The notes under the pieces: model-generated | Databases searched by the model: none | Told to the model about the DNA's origin: nothing | Seen by the model: the letters and a program-made list of their open reading frames with translations, nothing else | Program-made: the position numbers and the translations under genes | In this document: piece by piece, positions 33,921-46,726 of the stretch | Layout of the letters: each line of letters begins with the position of its first letter | How positions within the stretch are numbered: the first letter of the stretch is position 1 | Assembly: GCA_018296165.2 (NCBI GenBank) | Contig: JACKQL020000017.1 | Location: 682,001 to 746,000 of the forward strand | DNA length: 64,000 bases | Reading direction: 5' to 3' | DNA from: Termitomyces sp. T153 | Lineage: Eukaryota; Basidiomycota; Agaricomycetes; Agaricales; Lyophyllaceae

Positions 33921-36408
33921 TCAGTAGAGAAGAAACACAATGAGTGTGGCTCCACACACCTCGATAGGGAGGAATACCATTAGGATGGCAGCAACCATGA
34001 ACAAAGTTGCAGCAATAAATATTGAGCTAACGGAAATATCACATGAAATGTTGACCCGCAATAAAAATAATGAAAATATTTCAAAAAACCTACGCATTGG
34101 GCGAAGATCCAGGTGCAGCGGCACCAGTAGCAGTTGTGGTGGCAATTTTGATGACAGGGGAAAGAATACCCATTACTCTATTGAAGCTACTTGCAAGCGC
34201 ATCACCAGTACCGCGATGAGGAGCAGGGAAAACCTAGATGTCATATGTCATTCTAAGTAAAAGTGGTGTGTGAATCTAGGTACAAACTTCCGGGGTATAC
34301 GCGTAAAGGACACCGTACATCTGGCTGGTGAGTCAAGGCAGCTGTGATGAACTTAAAATCATAGAGTCAACTTACAGCATTTCTATAGGTAAGCACATGT
34401 CAGTACAAAATCATGATTTAGACTGAACATAAACCCACTGTGTAACACCTGACGCACATGACCATCCAAGGACAGCACGGTCAGTTTTACTTGTGGTAAA
34501 GAGGAAGAGGAAGAGCCCAGTAAGTCCGGTCGAAACTGCCATTGTCAACTTCCTTCCACCGAGGGACCACCTGCTTTTAGAGCTACGGGTCCAATCAACG
34601 ATTAAGCAGGCGAGAATAGACCCAGGAATGCCCATGATCGATATTATGGCATAGTTACGATAGGTGATGTTGATGCTGTCTGAGCCTGTAGAGCTGGTGA
34701 CATGCTGCTCGAGGTAAAGGGGAAGGAAGCCATTGAAGAGAGGGTACGCAAGTCCAATGAGTCCTATTAGCTCGATTGATTGGGTGGATTGGTATTGACA
34801 AATGCATCAATCATACCCCAACAGATAATGATCAACGTGCTGTTGATTGCAAGCCTGTGGCCAGAGAACAGGGGTCTGACATGCGATCTGGATGCTCTGA
34901 GTTAGAGCGAGATTTGATCTCGGGATCAGGAATAGTCATACAGAGAGATGGTTGAAAATGCGCGTCTCACCACCTCAAAAGGTGACTGAGACATATCCTC
35001 TACGGTACCCTCAATGGCTGAGAACTGTTCTAAAGTAAGGCTGATCATCTTGCCGTTTCGTTTTGCGACGTGTTGGAGAACCTTTCAAGTCCTTTAACAT
35101 AGTGGGGGATTTTTCTGAGGTGACCTACGGCAATGGCTTCTTGGTCTCGGCCTTTCGCCACGAGGTACTTCGGTGACTCTTGAAGATCGAAGACGATGAA
35201 GCGCATGAAGAACATAAGGAACGTCATACAACCGCTTGAAGACGGAATCATCTATTTGCTTAGATTTGAATTGGGCTGGGGGGGAATACTCACAAGGTAT
35301 AGCTGCGCAGTTGCAAAAAAAGGTTCGCGGCGCGATCACAGTAATGTTCAATAGTCAAACGTACTAGGTATATCTCCAGCCCATGTTATCGCCCTTTAAA
35401 CATACTGTAGCCGTGGCTTCACAGGAAAAGTTGCCAATAAAGCCCCACGCAATCAACGATGCGACAAATTGGCCAATAGCCCACCATACAGAAAGAAGAG
35501 TCAATGTCCACTTCGAATGTATGTCAATGTACAGCTGTATGGGAAATTTAAGCTATACCAACTTGATATTGTTGAGGAATATGCTCAAGATAAAGAGCAC
35601 CTGTGAGTCCAGTGTGAACAATCGAAATATCCAGCGAACGAGAATCTGGATACTCACCATCTACAGGCAAACTGAAGCACATGATAAAATTGATGAGAAA
35701 AAAGGGAAATGGCGCACTTGCCACCAAGTCCGAAGCCAAGGCAGGCCCCAAGGGCTGCAAAAGTGAGGAAATTAGGGGCGCCACCAGCTGCGATCCCAAA
35801 CACAGCAGCCAGGAAAAGTGTAATCTAATCATGAGGACGTTGTGGTTGCAGAATCAAAACCGAGGATTATGACACGACCGACATTGAAAGAAAGTTTTCT
35901 TCCTACTAAATCCGCCATAATACCCCACGTAGTCGCACCAAGAATGAGTCCAGCATACCCCGCAAGTGTCGCGAATTCCACGCGTGAAGGACGTAATTCC
36001 TGCTGCACTTGGCCTAACACAATTGCGATGCCCTGGAGCCAGATATCTGACAAAGGTTTGACCAGTGAATAAGCGAACTATAGTGTGATCTCACTGTCTG
36101 CCATCCATCCAAACCCTGTCAGTACGAACAGCTGCCACTGATACCTTCCATATCCGATCCTTCGTGGGCGTGGGAGGTGATGAGCAGTAGGTTGTATATG
36201 AGGACAAAGATTATCTTACTCTTCCTGCATGCATTTGTTGACTTTGAACAAAGTAGTAAGAACGTCGTGGGATATATGGTAACACACGTTAGAACATACT
36301 CAGATTACATTTGAGGCCATATGCACGACTATAGACCTCGTCCCAGTCATACAAGACGTCTGCCTGGGATCCTGTGTCTACGGCGGGCTCCACGTTCTTA
36401 GAGCTCAT
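33921..36408 (-). CDS. MFS transporter, SV2/SVOP-like (sugar-transporter type), multi-exon
   Basis: A minus-strand gene with many 50-90 bp introns encodes a 12-helix plasma-membrane-type carrier. The first exon starts at the ATG 36408 (MSSKNVEPAVDTGSQADV). Later exons give KVNKCMQE, GRYQWQLFVLTGFGWMAD, IWLQGIAIVLGQVQQELRPS, the motif A loop GIMADLVGRKLSF (near 35890), NFLTFAALGACLGFGLGGK, LTLLSVWWAIGQFVASLIAW, FLMFFMRFIVFDLQESPKYL, MGIPGSILACLIVDW, MYGVLYAYTPE, and FPAPHRGTGDALASSFNRV near 34210. The last exon ends LPIEVCGATLIVFLLY with a stop at 33921. Every expected block of this fungal family is present and no stop falls inside a block, so it looks functional. CpG is normal. Substrate unknown. 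Confidence 0.85.
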
Positions 36409-36934
36409 TCTTGTCCTGTGGAAATGAAGATATAAAATGTAGTATCGAGACAACAGAGCCTTCTGAACCGCATGGCTTGCCTTTATATTAGAGAACCCAT
36501 GCATGGGAGGAGACTTTTCCTGATGAGTTAAGCGATGACTGTACCGCGCAGCGGAACACAATTTTGCTGATCAATTGATCAGATATAACTTCTCTAATGC
36601 TAGTCCTTTTACCAAATACTCCTTTCTCGCCTAATTTATTGCACGGCTACAATGTGGTCGATACTCAAGTATGATAACAAGGGCAAATGGCGCTCACAGA
36701 CAAGTCAATTGTTTTTTTCCATATTCTCTATAGATATAATATATGTAGTTTTGTTCTACCTGTCCGACTTGCCGGACAGAGAATTTGAAGGCACAATATT
36801 CACAGGGTTTCCCACACCAGACGGTTTAAAGTTAACGCAGGTTCTCACATCTGGAATGAGCGTTCGTACTCATATGAATACATTCCCCGGTGTCAAGCTT
36901 AGACTGTCTAGAACCGGACCATTACATGGGCTAT
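36409..36934. promoter_or_regulatory. Upstream region of the MFS gene
   Basis: Normal-CpG DNA before the MFS start codon. It holds a TGATCAATTGATCA palindrome at 36567-36580, a plausible regulator site, but no clear TATA box at a usual distance. The plus-strand frame 36652-36936 has no recognisable content. Confidence 0.3.
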
Positions 36935-37616
36935 AAACTATTTGTGAACCCCTTGAACCCCATGAACCCATGTCACATATTATATTCAACGTGACAAAGT
37001 AAATAGGTCCTAGTACGGACGTACGGCGTGCCGCATAGTATGTCGATTGTACCATTATCGTGTCAGTACTTGCCTGGGACGTGTACATCAAATATCACAC
37101 CATTTTACCGTAATCAAACTCTAAAATGATGTTCAAGCAGTCTCAACTCATGACATTATGATTCCAATTTCCGAGTGTTCCTCATGATCAGTGAGTTTGC
37201 TGTTCACTCATCCCCCAATATATATCAACTGTTGTTCTCAATGCTCATTTTGCTTCAGCTACAAAAGCCACCAATTCTCCATCTGAAAGGATGCCCTCGC
37301 AACCAGCGTCTGACAGATGCAGGAGAGGGACGGCCACAGGGTCGATACGCTGCCGCTGTTACGAAGCGCAGTGGGTTACGAAGCGCAAGTCACATGTTCA
37401 ATCAAGCCTGTGGGGAATGCCGAGAGCAATGGTACGATCGTCGAAATTGTCCTAAGTTCCGCTCCGTGTTGATGTCGACCATCATACCGAGTAAGCCATA
37501 GCAAACAACTTGAACCATAAGGGACTAGTTAGCACATGGTCTGCTATCCTACCGTCTGCTCGATGTCACCCAGTGTGACATGGGTTCACGGGGTTCACGG
37601 GGTTCACAAATAGTTT
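36935..37616. mobile_element. MITE-like element with 42 bp terminal inverted repeats
   Basis: Left end 36935-36976 (AAACTATTTGTGAACCCC and on) and right end 37575-37616 are inverted copies matching at 40 of 42 bases. Each contains three GAACCC(C) units in a row. The 682 bp between outer ends has no transposase frame, so it would depend on another element. The flanking bases (CTAT on the left, TACC on the right) do not give a clear target duplication. It lies in a CpG-normal host island between two genes, typical of a MITE. Confidence 0.6.
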
Positions 37617-40191
37617 TACCTCATCATGATTACATGCATCACAGCTCATAACGGGATGGGTACTGTCAGATGTTATCTAAAGTATTGCCTACTACCGCGG
37701 CCCTTGACTGCGTCTTGCTTGACAATATACGGTTGCCCTCCAGGGTCAGGTCAACTTTTGGTTGAGGAGCTGTCAAAGCTCATCGCGACGAGTTGATGGG
37801 GTCCCTAGGTTCAGTAACAAGTCACAGATAGCAGTTAATATATATCATTTAATCGTGCATTTCCAAGCTGGGAACGTGAGTATTCTATCAATGAGAAAAA
37901 TATAACAGATAATTGTGATTGTGGGTATTCTGGCCATGGGAGGGTCATGGATCCTCTGGATTCGTGATAAATCTCTCAAACACTCTTTGTGGCTACGTTG
38001 ACACTTGATATTGGTTGGTATGTCTGAGAGTTCCCACTCAGCCGGGACTCGGGCGGGTAACAAACGATCATGAGAAATTCACCGCTGTGGTCTACAAAAT
38101 TCCGATTTTCCAAAGGGAGGATCCGTGAGGGAGGAAATTGTTTCAAGGAAGCAATATTGGTTGTGAGCCATACTTCAAGCTTCAAGCCTTTGAAGACAAG
38201 TTCTAAGATCGGTTTCCGGTGGTTTGCCATCAAATTCTGGCCGATACTTCAGCTGTGCCTTTCTAGATAAACTGTGCCCGTAGCGCATGAATGATGTTGT
38301 TTGAGGTATATATGTAAGTACCAGGCACTGAGAAAGAGACCAAAACTAAAAGTTACTGCGCATGCAAACATTGTTCCCATCTTGTTTCATGGCACTCAAT
38401 CGTCCGATGAATCAAAAAAAAATCGCCAAAGGAAATCGTTGGCGAGCACCTAGGATCGAATTCACACGGATCGCATTGCTACTTGGCTTGAGGTCAGAAT
38501 CGACAACCACACAAACAGCAGGATATAGGTGCCTTCAAGAATGCGAACCATTCAAGGTCACTTCTTCAAGTTCTTGTTAACTTCGTCTTGACCATGTGCT
38601 AGAGTACGCAGCAACGCCAAATATGATGTTATTTTTTCTCTCAGGTGCTGCGCAGATCATGTCCTGCCGGAAGAGGAGGAGGAGTTGCATAAAAAGACAA
38701 ATCCTTTCATTTTATAGTGACAATAAACTCATATTTGTTCCAACGCGGATGAATTTCAAAAGTTTACATAATAGAAACATACCACTCAAGGTGAGTGACT
38801 GTCAGAGCCCAGGCAAATTTGATCAATATAACCTCTACATATTACATAGCGGTACTCGTCACACTATGACGATATCGAAAGTAACAGGGTACCAAAGCCC
38901 CCAGTCACCTCTTAGAATGGATGATCCGCCTGTCTTTGAACACTTCTTCCGGTCAAAAGAGCCCTGTTTCATCGAGAGTGGGTGAGAATATTTGTCTCAA
39001 TGCCATCTGTCCAAAACCTTCCTGTTTTGGTACCTAAGGCTTCTTTATACCTTCCGTTCTTGCCGAACCTTCCCAGAGGCTTCCTTGAGGCTTCCGGTAC
39101 TCGGTAATGTCAATCAATGCTGGGACAAATATTACAATTGTCGCCCAGCGAGGGAGAGACGATCTGTCTTATTCAACCCCATTAAGAACTTCTCGGATTT
39201 TCATTTGAGGGGCTGTAGCGGGCTATCCGCTGATTAAATGAAATTGCTTATTTATGTCCTAGCCAGATCATGAGAAAGTCCTCTTGGTAGAATTGATTCA
39301 ATTCTCACCAATGAAAAAGGGGAGACATTACAAGGGATTTATCTCAAACTTCCACTACAGATTAAAATGTCACTTGAAATGTTCAAGTTTGGTCGAACTA
39401 TCGAGTTTACGGAAGTTGCCGATACATCAGCATATGCCATTGTTCTGCCGCTCTAGCGTATGTATTGAAATTCTGCTGTACTACGAGGAGCAGATTGAAT
39501 GATTGATCATAGTTCATAAGTGCAAAAAACCTGTGTTTGCGATGCTCAAATTATAAGAATACCCTCTGATAAACCTACATGCATATGGCAGAAGTTTCTT
39601 GGAAAATTCTTCTAGTATGAAAACAGATTGGATGTCAATTTTTTTCCCTTAGACCTGATATATTGTCAATTTTACAGGAGCATAAGAGGTGTGGATAGTT
39701 ATAAATATCTGTATTAATAATATAAATATTTACATGATGATTAATTACATCCGTGGGACCTGGAAGGAGACAGCAAAGACATTCATTTGATCGAATAAGG
39801 ACAGCGTGGACTGTCGGGCCGATCATTGATGACGGTGCTTGCAAGACAGCTGTGGTCGAACTAGCTGGGCTTGGCTCAAATAGGCTTGGCTTGGCAAGGC
39901 TCACGGCCTGAAGCCGGGTCAGGGACATCCACTAACCCCACGTCCTAGAAAGACCTCTGCCGTCCCGTTGCCGTCTCGGCAAGCCTGATTCCATGAGTAA
40001 CTTCTCTTTGTAATCACTGGCCCATTCCAGCTGTCATACAATGCGTCGAACCACATGTTTGTCCACAAATGTCGGCTCTTTACGTATGTACCGCCGGTCT
40101 CGTTTGACAAAAATTCTGCCACAAAGGAACCACACATATCAGTTGATGTGGCATCTTTCTTAGAGGCAACGCCTTGTATTGCGCTAGTATC
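37617..40191. other. Host intergenic DNA, no gene supported
   Basis: CpG-normal, AT-leaning sequence of about 2.5 kb with frames up to 129 codons (38596-38985, plus) but no recognisable domain, splice pattern or transmembrane run. A minus-strand frame at 40137-39919 could be the start of a gene facing away from the TLC gene, without further support. Confidence 0.4.
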
Positions 40192-41113
40192 ATGTATTCT
40201 ACTTTCCTTGAGTCTTCACCGAACCTCTGTGATAGAGCCTTCATCCTCATCAGTCTATCATTTACGAATCTCTTCATCCTTTTTCATGTCTTTTCACCGT
40301 TCTTTCCGGAAGCGAAGCGCTTGTCGTGGGTCTTGACAACATTATCGAGTCTGACGATGAGTATCGTCAGTATCCCATTTTTATGGGACTACCTTGCAAA
40401 CGGAGGAAGCCTGAAGCACGTGCGAGCTTTGCCAGAATTAGCAATCATAACGAGTCGTTTTTTCCAAACGTATCTTGTTTCGTGCGCCTCATACTTTGAT
40501 TTCATTTCTTTCAGCTCTGCTAAATATAGTTTACCAGCGATCTAGTTCTTGGATACATATATTACCGCCCAAGCATTACCATGCTCATGGGATGGATCCA
40601 CCACCCTCTCTATGTCATAATTGTCGAGCTTTCCATCCGACGATCCTGGTTTCAACTTTTTTGCTTAACTGCGTCCATGGAGGTATTGTGCAGGCTTAAA
40701 ATGGATTAGAAGCATTACTGACTATTTGTAAGATACCAACTTTTGTTCTTGGTATCTCGACACTCTTTCCACAACTTAGATGCGACTCTCTCTTCGCCGT
40801 ATGCTTCTTCATGACTCGAATTCTGCTCCATATTGTCCTTGGTATATCATTCTTGTCCGAAGAGAACAGGAATTTGCTCACAGGTGGTTCATACATCCCT
40901 GCCATGTTGTTTGCAGGTATTCTGCCATTGCACCTACTATGGTTTATGAAGTGCATCAAACGGTTCATTTGTCGGGCACGCAGGACAATTCCTGTGCCCC
41001 ACCCTCCATCTGTCACAGGCAACCTTACCCCCAGACCTTCGCTTTCACTTCGTAATTACAACTCACAAGACCATCCCTCCAAATTGTCCATAGCCTCGTG
41101 GCCACTGACATGA
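40192..41113 (+). CDS. TLC-domain-type membrane protein, three exons, 271 residues
   Basis: Exons 40192-40481, 40538-40682 and 40733-41113 join to 816 bases with one uninterrupted frame. Introns are 56 and 50 bp; the first has GT-CAG ends, the second has GTATTG, an ACTGAC branch site and a final AG. The protein starts MYSTFLESSPNLCDRAFILI and has about six hydrophobic helices. The second exon carries GWIHHPLYVIIVELSIRRSW, whose His-His pair in a helix is the mark of TRAM-LAG1-CLN8 proteins. The third gives FFMTRILLHIVLGISFL and GGSYIPAMLFAGILPLHLLW, then a basic Pro/Ser tail. It would sit in the endoplasmic reticulum or another internal membrane, with a possible lipid role by family. It looks intact and CpG-normal. 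Confidence 0.75.
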
Positions 41114-42340
41114 CAGATATAGATAGTGCAGCTTCAGATAGCTCTTACTCTTCCTCCTCCCCTCCCCCCCAAAAAAATAACCTCACATTGAACTTGTATG
41201 ATGGTAGACTCAATGACTTGTATTTATTATTTCCAGAAGTTATTGGACATGGTTAACTCTCAATGTGTGAAGACAGGTGGGATGATCTACTACAACATGA
41301 GTGTCTGGTCTGCTCCTTGTTTAGTTTGAATAAATTTGGATACTGTAATGGTTGGCTCCTGCTTGGTATTGACATATTTTTCCTCTCCATAACTCCTGTC
41401 AACAATTTCAACTTTTCCTACATAGTCTTGATTGTTTGTGGAGTATATACAGGGTAACACTCTTTAAAAATTGCTGAAGATTTCCCATTCACAATGTTTC
41501 ACATGATCTGTACATGTTGACAACACCTGGGCAGTGTGTTTGATAGTGAAGGGGCACACATCTTTTTCTAGGATGAGAACACATAAGAAGTGGTGATGGA
41601 ATTTGTATGTTGGAGGAGGACCCTTGGCCTTTTTGATGAGTGTGTGGAGTCATGCACATGCAGCTGTCAGGGGACTCCCCATTTTGTTCTCTCTTTTCCC
41701 CCTCCATTCCTTCTTGGGTTCCGTTCCCTATGGTTTTCCTTTATTCTCCTTCTCTTTCCCTATCTATTGGTTCTAGTTTCAGCCCTCATACTGCACAGGT
41801 TCTCCATCCATAATCCAGACAAGTGTTGCCCTTCTGCACCAATAAAACCAATAAAAAGGATGCAATTTGAAGAGCCATAAAACTTTTTGCATTTTGCAAC
41901 TGTATTGAAGATTCTTTTAGCAAGCTTTGTTCATCACAGTTATGATTCTAGGAGTCAAAAAGCTTCTATTGGAATATTTATGTGGCTTTAGGAATGTAAG
42001 TTGAAAAATTTTCCAAAATACTATTAACCAAGCTTGAGCTTTATAGTGCAACTCAAATTAAACCAAACCATCACTGGGCAATACATATTCCAGACAAAAT
42101 AGTTAACTATGGGATGATTTACAGCTTTTGGTCATTTTTAACAGAGCAGCTGAACAAAGTATTGAAGGATACAGATAGTACTAATTGCAAACATAGTCAA
42201 TTAGAAATCTCAATGTGACATGAATTTAACCATTCATCACACTTGTATGGAGTGGTATGCAATAGATGATTCCTTTTTCATAACATTGACATTAACATTG
42301 TTATTAGATGCAAGCAGTGCTTGATCACAGTCATGTTTAT
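41114..42340. other. No gene supported; CpG content drops here
   Basis: CpG is normal to about 41110 and nearly absent after 41160, marking the edge of the host island. Frames such as 41590-41880 (plus) are hydrophobic but have no recognisable pattern. Confidence 0.4.
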
Positions 42341-42379
42341 TCTTCTAGCTCTTACTGATACATTGCTAAGCTTAAGTAT

Positions 42380-42585
42380 CCCCACCTGCCACTCAAATTC
42401 CTGCACCTGCCACCCAAGTATCTGCACCTGCCACTCAAGTATCCACACCCACTGCTCAAGTCCCTGCACCTGCTGCAGCCACTCTAGTATCTGTGCCTGC
42501 CACTCAAATACTCATGCTCACTGCTCAAGTATTTGCATCTGCTGCTCAAGTTCCCAAACCAGCCACTCAAATATCTAACCTATGA
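42380..42585 (+). repeat. 24 bp minisatellite, coding for PAPATQVS-type repeats
   Basis: Eight or more imperfect copies of CACCTGCCACTCAAGTATCTG plus three bases. In one plus-strand frame the array reads Pro-Ala-Thr-Gln-Val-Ser/Pro-Ala-Pro repeats and stays open to a TGA near 42580, after which TQIPAPPIVLNENDFGTGP continues. It may be the low-complexity domain of the decayed gene that follows. Confidence 0.6.
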
Positions 42586-42743
42586 CTCAAATCCCTGCAC
42601 CACCGATAGTGCTGAATGAGAATGATTTTGGGACTGGACCGAGTTTGGGTCCTCCTCAGTTCCATTGACCAACAACATGTTGAGCTCTAGATCTCCTGTG
42701 CATCCATTGTCAATATTTATTATCCTATCACTCTACTGATTTC

Positions 42744-43130
42744 TTGACTAGAAAAAACATTTCAATTCCTCCACCAAACATATCCATTCCTCAAATTGCT
42801 GCACTGACTCTGCCAAATTTCCCAAAGAAACCCAATTCAAAACCTCTACAAGCCAAAGATGGAGTAACAACTGCACAGTCAGTACACACTAAGTTCTATT
42901 TACATTATTCATTGGTAAATGTAGCAATTTATATGTCTTTGACTACCTTGCACTCCATCCTGATGCAACCAAAGCTGACTTTGCCACTGTGTGGAAGGCA
43001 TGTGGTGCCAAGACAAAAAAGGTATGTCATGTTCAGTCATCTTATTGAAGTATACTAATTGACATCTCTCTCTGAAAGTAACAAGAACTTTTGAAGGAAC
43101 AAACAAAGGCAAGAAAGAAGGTAATTCAGA
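42744..43130 (+). pseudogene. Exon-like pieces of an unknown plus-strand gene
   Basis: The frame from 42744 (MTRKNISIPPPNISIPQIAA) and, in another frame, FDYLALHPDATKADFATVWK (about 42938-43000) ends at AAG followed by GTATGT, a good donor site at 43021. A possible acceptor lies near 43078 and a further donor at 43120. A preceding Pro/Ala repeat and these exons may be one gene. No domain is recognised. CpG-poor. Confidence 0.3.
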
Positions 43131-45226
43131 CTACTGAAACCCATGAAACTCAAACCCATGCCATGTTGTCATTGTCTTCTGGCACAATTAAATTAATTTT
43201 CAGGTATGGATTGTGTGCCCTTTGTGTGTCTGACAATTTTTTTACATATTATTGAACATTTGGAGCATCATGCATAGAAATATCAAGTAGATTTGGTAAC
43301 AGATAGATTCCATATGACCAAGACTGTACCAGATAAATGTGTACTATTATTAGCAAGGGATAATTTGTTTAATTTGGACAAGCCAGGTTGAGAGAGGAGG
43401 AAGCCAGTTGAGCCTCCAGAACCCTTCATACAACTCCAGAATATAATCTGGAAATATATAAAATTTCTCTCGAATAGGAAACTGACACAGCCGGATATTT
43501 TCAGATGTGCTGTTCTCACTGGGTTTGACCTCCGGCCCAAACTTTGCAAGTCTGCTCCATATGGGCTTGACTTAGAACCAATGTCTCCATGTCCTTGCTT
43601 GAGCCCGACATGCATAACATTCAAAACCACCTCTTCAGCTATGAAGGAGTGCTCCTCAGCTGATGATTTTTTGCTGTTCCTAAGTCCTTCATACAATTCC
43701 ATGTTGGTGCGCATTGCTACTCCAATGCTCATCTCATGCAGGGAGAGGGTGTGGCCTTGGGCTCACTCAATGCCTATGCTGAATGGTAGCCAGGACACTA
43801 GGGATGATGTGTTTGATCAAGAGGATTGCATGGACCTAAAAGACCTGTTTGCTCCTGGTTCTATACAACCACCTGTGGTGCCAAGCACATATTGACAATG
43901 GGTCAACTCTGTTGAGGGATCATTGTCTGAAGCAAGGCTGCAGTCAGAGGACAAGGTCCATCCTCAGACACAGATGAGTACATGGGGACATTTCCCACTC
44001 CATAAGCCATGTCAAGGGAGGATGGCACCAAGTTTGAGAGTTGATATGACTATATGCACTTCTATCTAGACAGACAGTTAGGCATGATTACCTCTCCTCA
44101 CCTCAGGTTTGTGACTGGGCACAACCAGGGGGTGTTACTTAGCTACAGGTGACTCAAGAAAGTGAGAACTATGAATAAAAAGCAAGAAAAGAGATACTTA
44201 CATAGACTCACTTGTGAGGATGTGTCAGTGTCAAATGGACAGATGTTGCTGATAGGGCTCAGGAGATATGGATGGTGTTCTTTGGGCATGAATTTGGAGG
44301 ATTCCAGAAGGTACTGTTGCATTTAATCACTAGCTTGACATGTTTTCTTCTGCTCTGAGTGTAGTAATTGAACTATTGTAATAGTTGTACTTCCTTACAT
44401 GATCAAAGTCAGCATCATAGACAAACTTTTTCAAAGATAGTTGATCAACAAATTTGGAAACTAAACCATTAATCATATTAATTTGATAATTCACTGTAAT
44501 AACATATCAGCCTGGTGAGTTTTCATGGGGCCTTTTATACACCACTTATATGATCATTGACAAACCCTGCCTGAGTTTTGAGTAGCTTACATGAACCCAT
44601 GATACCTCTTGGTCTTGAGCTTACTCAGGCTAACATGCTGGGAATGGACAACAGAATAGTAATAGTAGGAATCTAACCACACTCCAAAGAAACAATATTT
44701 TCTGCAACCTACCATGACATGAAGGATTTATTTACCTGATAAAACAGGGCATGAATTTCAGAGTCAGAGATGAAATTAAGTAGGAACAAGTGATCACAAA
44801 GTAAGAACATCACAGCACAAAGCCCAAGGTTTTGACTTTGGGAAAATGCAAGAACATCTCAGATATCTCCATAAATTTTCTTGTATTTTATGTTCAATAT
44901 CCTAGAATGAAAATTGTGAGAGAATGACATGTTTTTGGACCATTTCTTGCTCATTCTACTAAGGATTTCTCAGAGATTTTTTCCTACATTTCAGCAACCT
45001 GTGTGCATGTGAGCCACACACTAGCTAGCTAATATTGTTCCAATTTTCCTTTCAAATTCAAGCTAGTGCTCACTCCTCAGAGCACAAAGGTAGATATATA
45101 GATGTCAACAATATATTTAGAATTTGAATACATGGATGCATATAATGACAGCTGTCAATTCAGTTGATACATGATGCATTTGACTGCCATCAATGAACTC
45201 ACCAATATACCCACATCTCCTCAGCC
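43131..45226 (+). pseudogene. Mostly non-coding, with a decayed frame at about 44040-44330
   Basis: The only coding-like part reads DRQLGMITSPHLRFVTGHNQ, stop, LKKVRTMNKKQEKRYLHRLT, then ATNGEML-like SNGQMLLIGLRRYGWCSLGM on the plus strand. It looks like a piece of a conserved basic protein, family not recognised. 43283-43732 (minus) is a long frame without recognisable content; a few CpGs survive near 43480-43560. 44340-45220 holds nothing I can support. Confidence 0.3.
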
Positions 45227-45574
45227 ATGGATAGCACCTTGACCTCTGACAAGACCAGCAGCAGTCCCATAGCAACCCTGAACACCTCAAAGAAAGGGAT
45301 GTCTAGTATGGTACTGGCTCTCAACACCCACTGCACCATTCTTGATCACCACAATGTTGACATTGTTGAACATGATTCAAGGATCAAACAGATCATTGAG
45401 GAAAATAAAGTGTTGCATGAGGAGCTAGATCAGCTGAAAAAGAAGGTTTCTGTTCAAGATAAGACTATCCAGAATTTGGGGGTGCAGCCAGATAGCATTC
45501 CAGAACTAGAGGTACATATATTCAGTTGCCAAGACAGAAAACAAAAAGATCTTACCAATCGGTGTTCAGTGTAA
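45227..45574 (+). CDS. Short coiled-coil protein or exon
   Basis: A 115-codon plus-strand frame with ATG. Ser/Thr-rich start (MDSTLTSDKTSSSP), then a heptad-patterned coiled coil (RIKQIIEENKVLHEELDQLK). GTACAT follows GAGGTAC at 45511, which may be a donor site, so only about 95 codons may be real. Function unknown. The following minus-strand relic overlaps its end. Confidence 0.35.
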   Translation: MDSTLTSDKTSSSPIATLNTSKKGMSSMVLALNTHCTILDHHNVDIVEHDSRIKQIIEENKVLHEELDQLKKKVSVQDKTIQNLGVQPDSIPELEVHIFSCQDRKQKDLTNRCSV

Positions 45575-46413
45575 GCTGAAGCCCAAAGCAGCATGTATAC
45601 AGCTTTGTTGGGTCAGTGCCACCATTTGTCAAAACATCTCGAATTGTCCCTGCAGTCCCACCCTGGCATGTTGTACATGTTGTCAAGAAATACCACATCT
45701 TGCCATCAGAGATATCTTTCATCACAAAGTTCACATCATTGTTATGGCCTGGTTGGTGTGCTTGCTTCCACTCAACAAGAGCTGCAAATCCTGGGCATTA
45801 AAGCATCCTTCAAAATGAATGAATGATAGAAACATGGGGGGCAATCAAGTAAGGTATGCACTGCATGTCATCAACCTTATAGATTGTTCCAGAACAGTTT
45901 GGTTCTTGACACTTAGGAATGGCAAGATCCTTCATCTCCTGAGGCATGTAGTGCAACAAACAGTGTATAGAATTATATGGACATTAGGATCAATTCCAAG
46001 ATGTTTTTGGGCACTTACAAGTGAGTGGACAGGATGAGGAAACTCAGGAAGCTGGCCAGCAAGCTCGAGGACATTGAGTTGATTCTTGAGATGTTCAGTA
46101 GCAGTTTCCAGGTTTCTTTTCCATAAATATTTCCATAAACAGCATTAAGATACACAAGGTGAATGTAGGGTTCTTCTTGCATTGCAGGTATTCAGAGAGG
46201 TTGCACTTCACCATCCTTATGATCAACCCAAGGATCAGGATTGGGATCAGGCCCAGCAGGTAAGAAAGTCTCAGATTCAGTTTCTTGAGCAGGAGCAGGC
46301 ATATGTGATAGATGATGGCTGGTTTCTGCTTAGAAAGGTTGAATTTTGGTGATGGCTAGATCAATGTCAACATTGCCATCATCAAGAAAGTCTGACCCAT
46401 TTATCTCTTCCAG
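45552..46413 (-). pseudogene. Downstream part of a minus-strand gene interrupted by the copia element
   Basis: Read from 46413 down, the frame continues that of 52126-51909 without a shift when one TCCAG copy is removed: LEEINGSDFLDDGNVDIDLA, a TAA, then PAGPDPNPDPWVDHKDGEVQ, a TGA and YIHLVYLNAVYGNIYGKE. A shifted frame then gives LELAGQLPEFPHPVHSLVS, HIILYTVCCTTC and a Cys-rich end (45734-45552). The layout resembles N-terminal regions of mushroom transposon-associated proteins (En/Spm tnp2-like), an inference only. CpG-poor, unlike its right-hand part. Confidence 0.5.
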
Positions 46414-46726
46414 TGTTGGATGCCAGTGGTATGCACCATAAGTGGCATATCTAAGTACCCAGAAAAGGGTTGATATAATGAGTATATCATTCACCCTGAA
46501 CACAGCTAAACATATATATATATATATACAGACTGTATAGCTATGTTACCCTCAGTCAAGTATACAAGACTGAGGGTGAGTAGTGCACATACCTATGAAT
46601 GGCCACATACTTACAGCTATTCCTACTATAGTACTTACTCATGTGCTATAGGTAGGATTAATACACACAGTCAAGTAAATGAGACTGAGGTACTTACTTG
46701 TGTGCTATAGGTCTTGGCTATTAACA
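46414..46726 (+). repeat. copia 5' LTR (313 bp)
   Basis: TGTTGGATGCC to CTATTAACA, with a TA microsatellite near 46510-46528 (a possible promoter). Compared with the 3' LTR it has TG or CA at all eight places where the 3' LTR has CpG. At three further places one LTR has TG and the other CA, implying an ancestral CpG hit on opposite strands. Confidence 0.93.

Noticed and set aside
43283..43732. A 149-codon minus-strand frame as a gene
   Set aside because: No motif, splice support or homologous copy in the window; composition resembles the surrounding decayed DNA.
46507..46530. TA microsatellite as an independent feature
   Set aside because: It is present in both copia LTRs and is part of the LTR.
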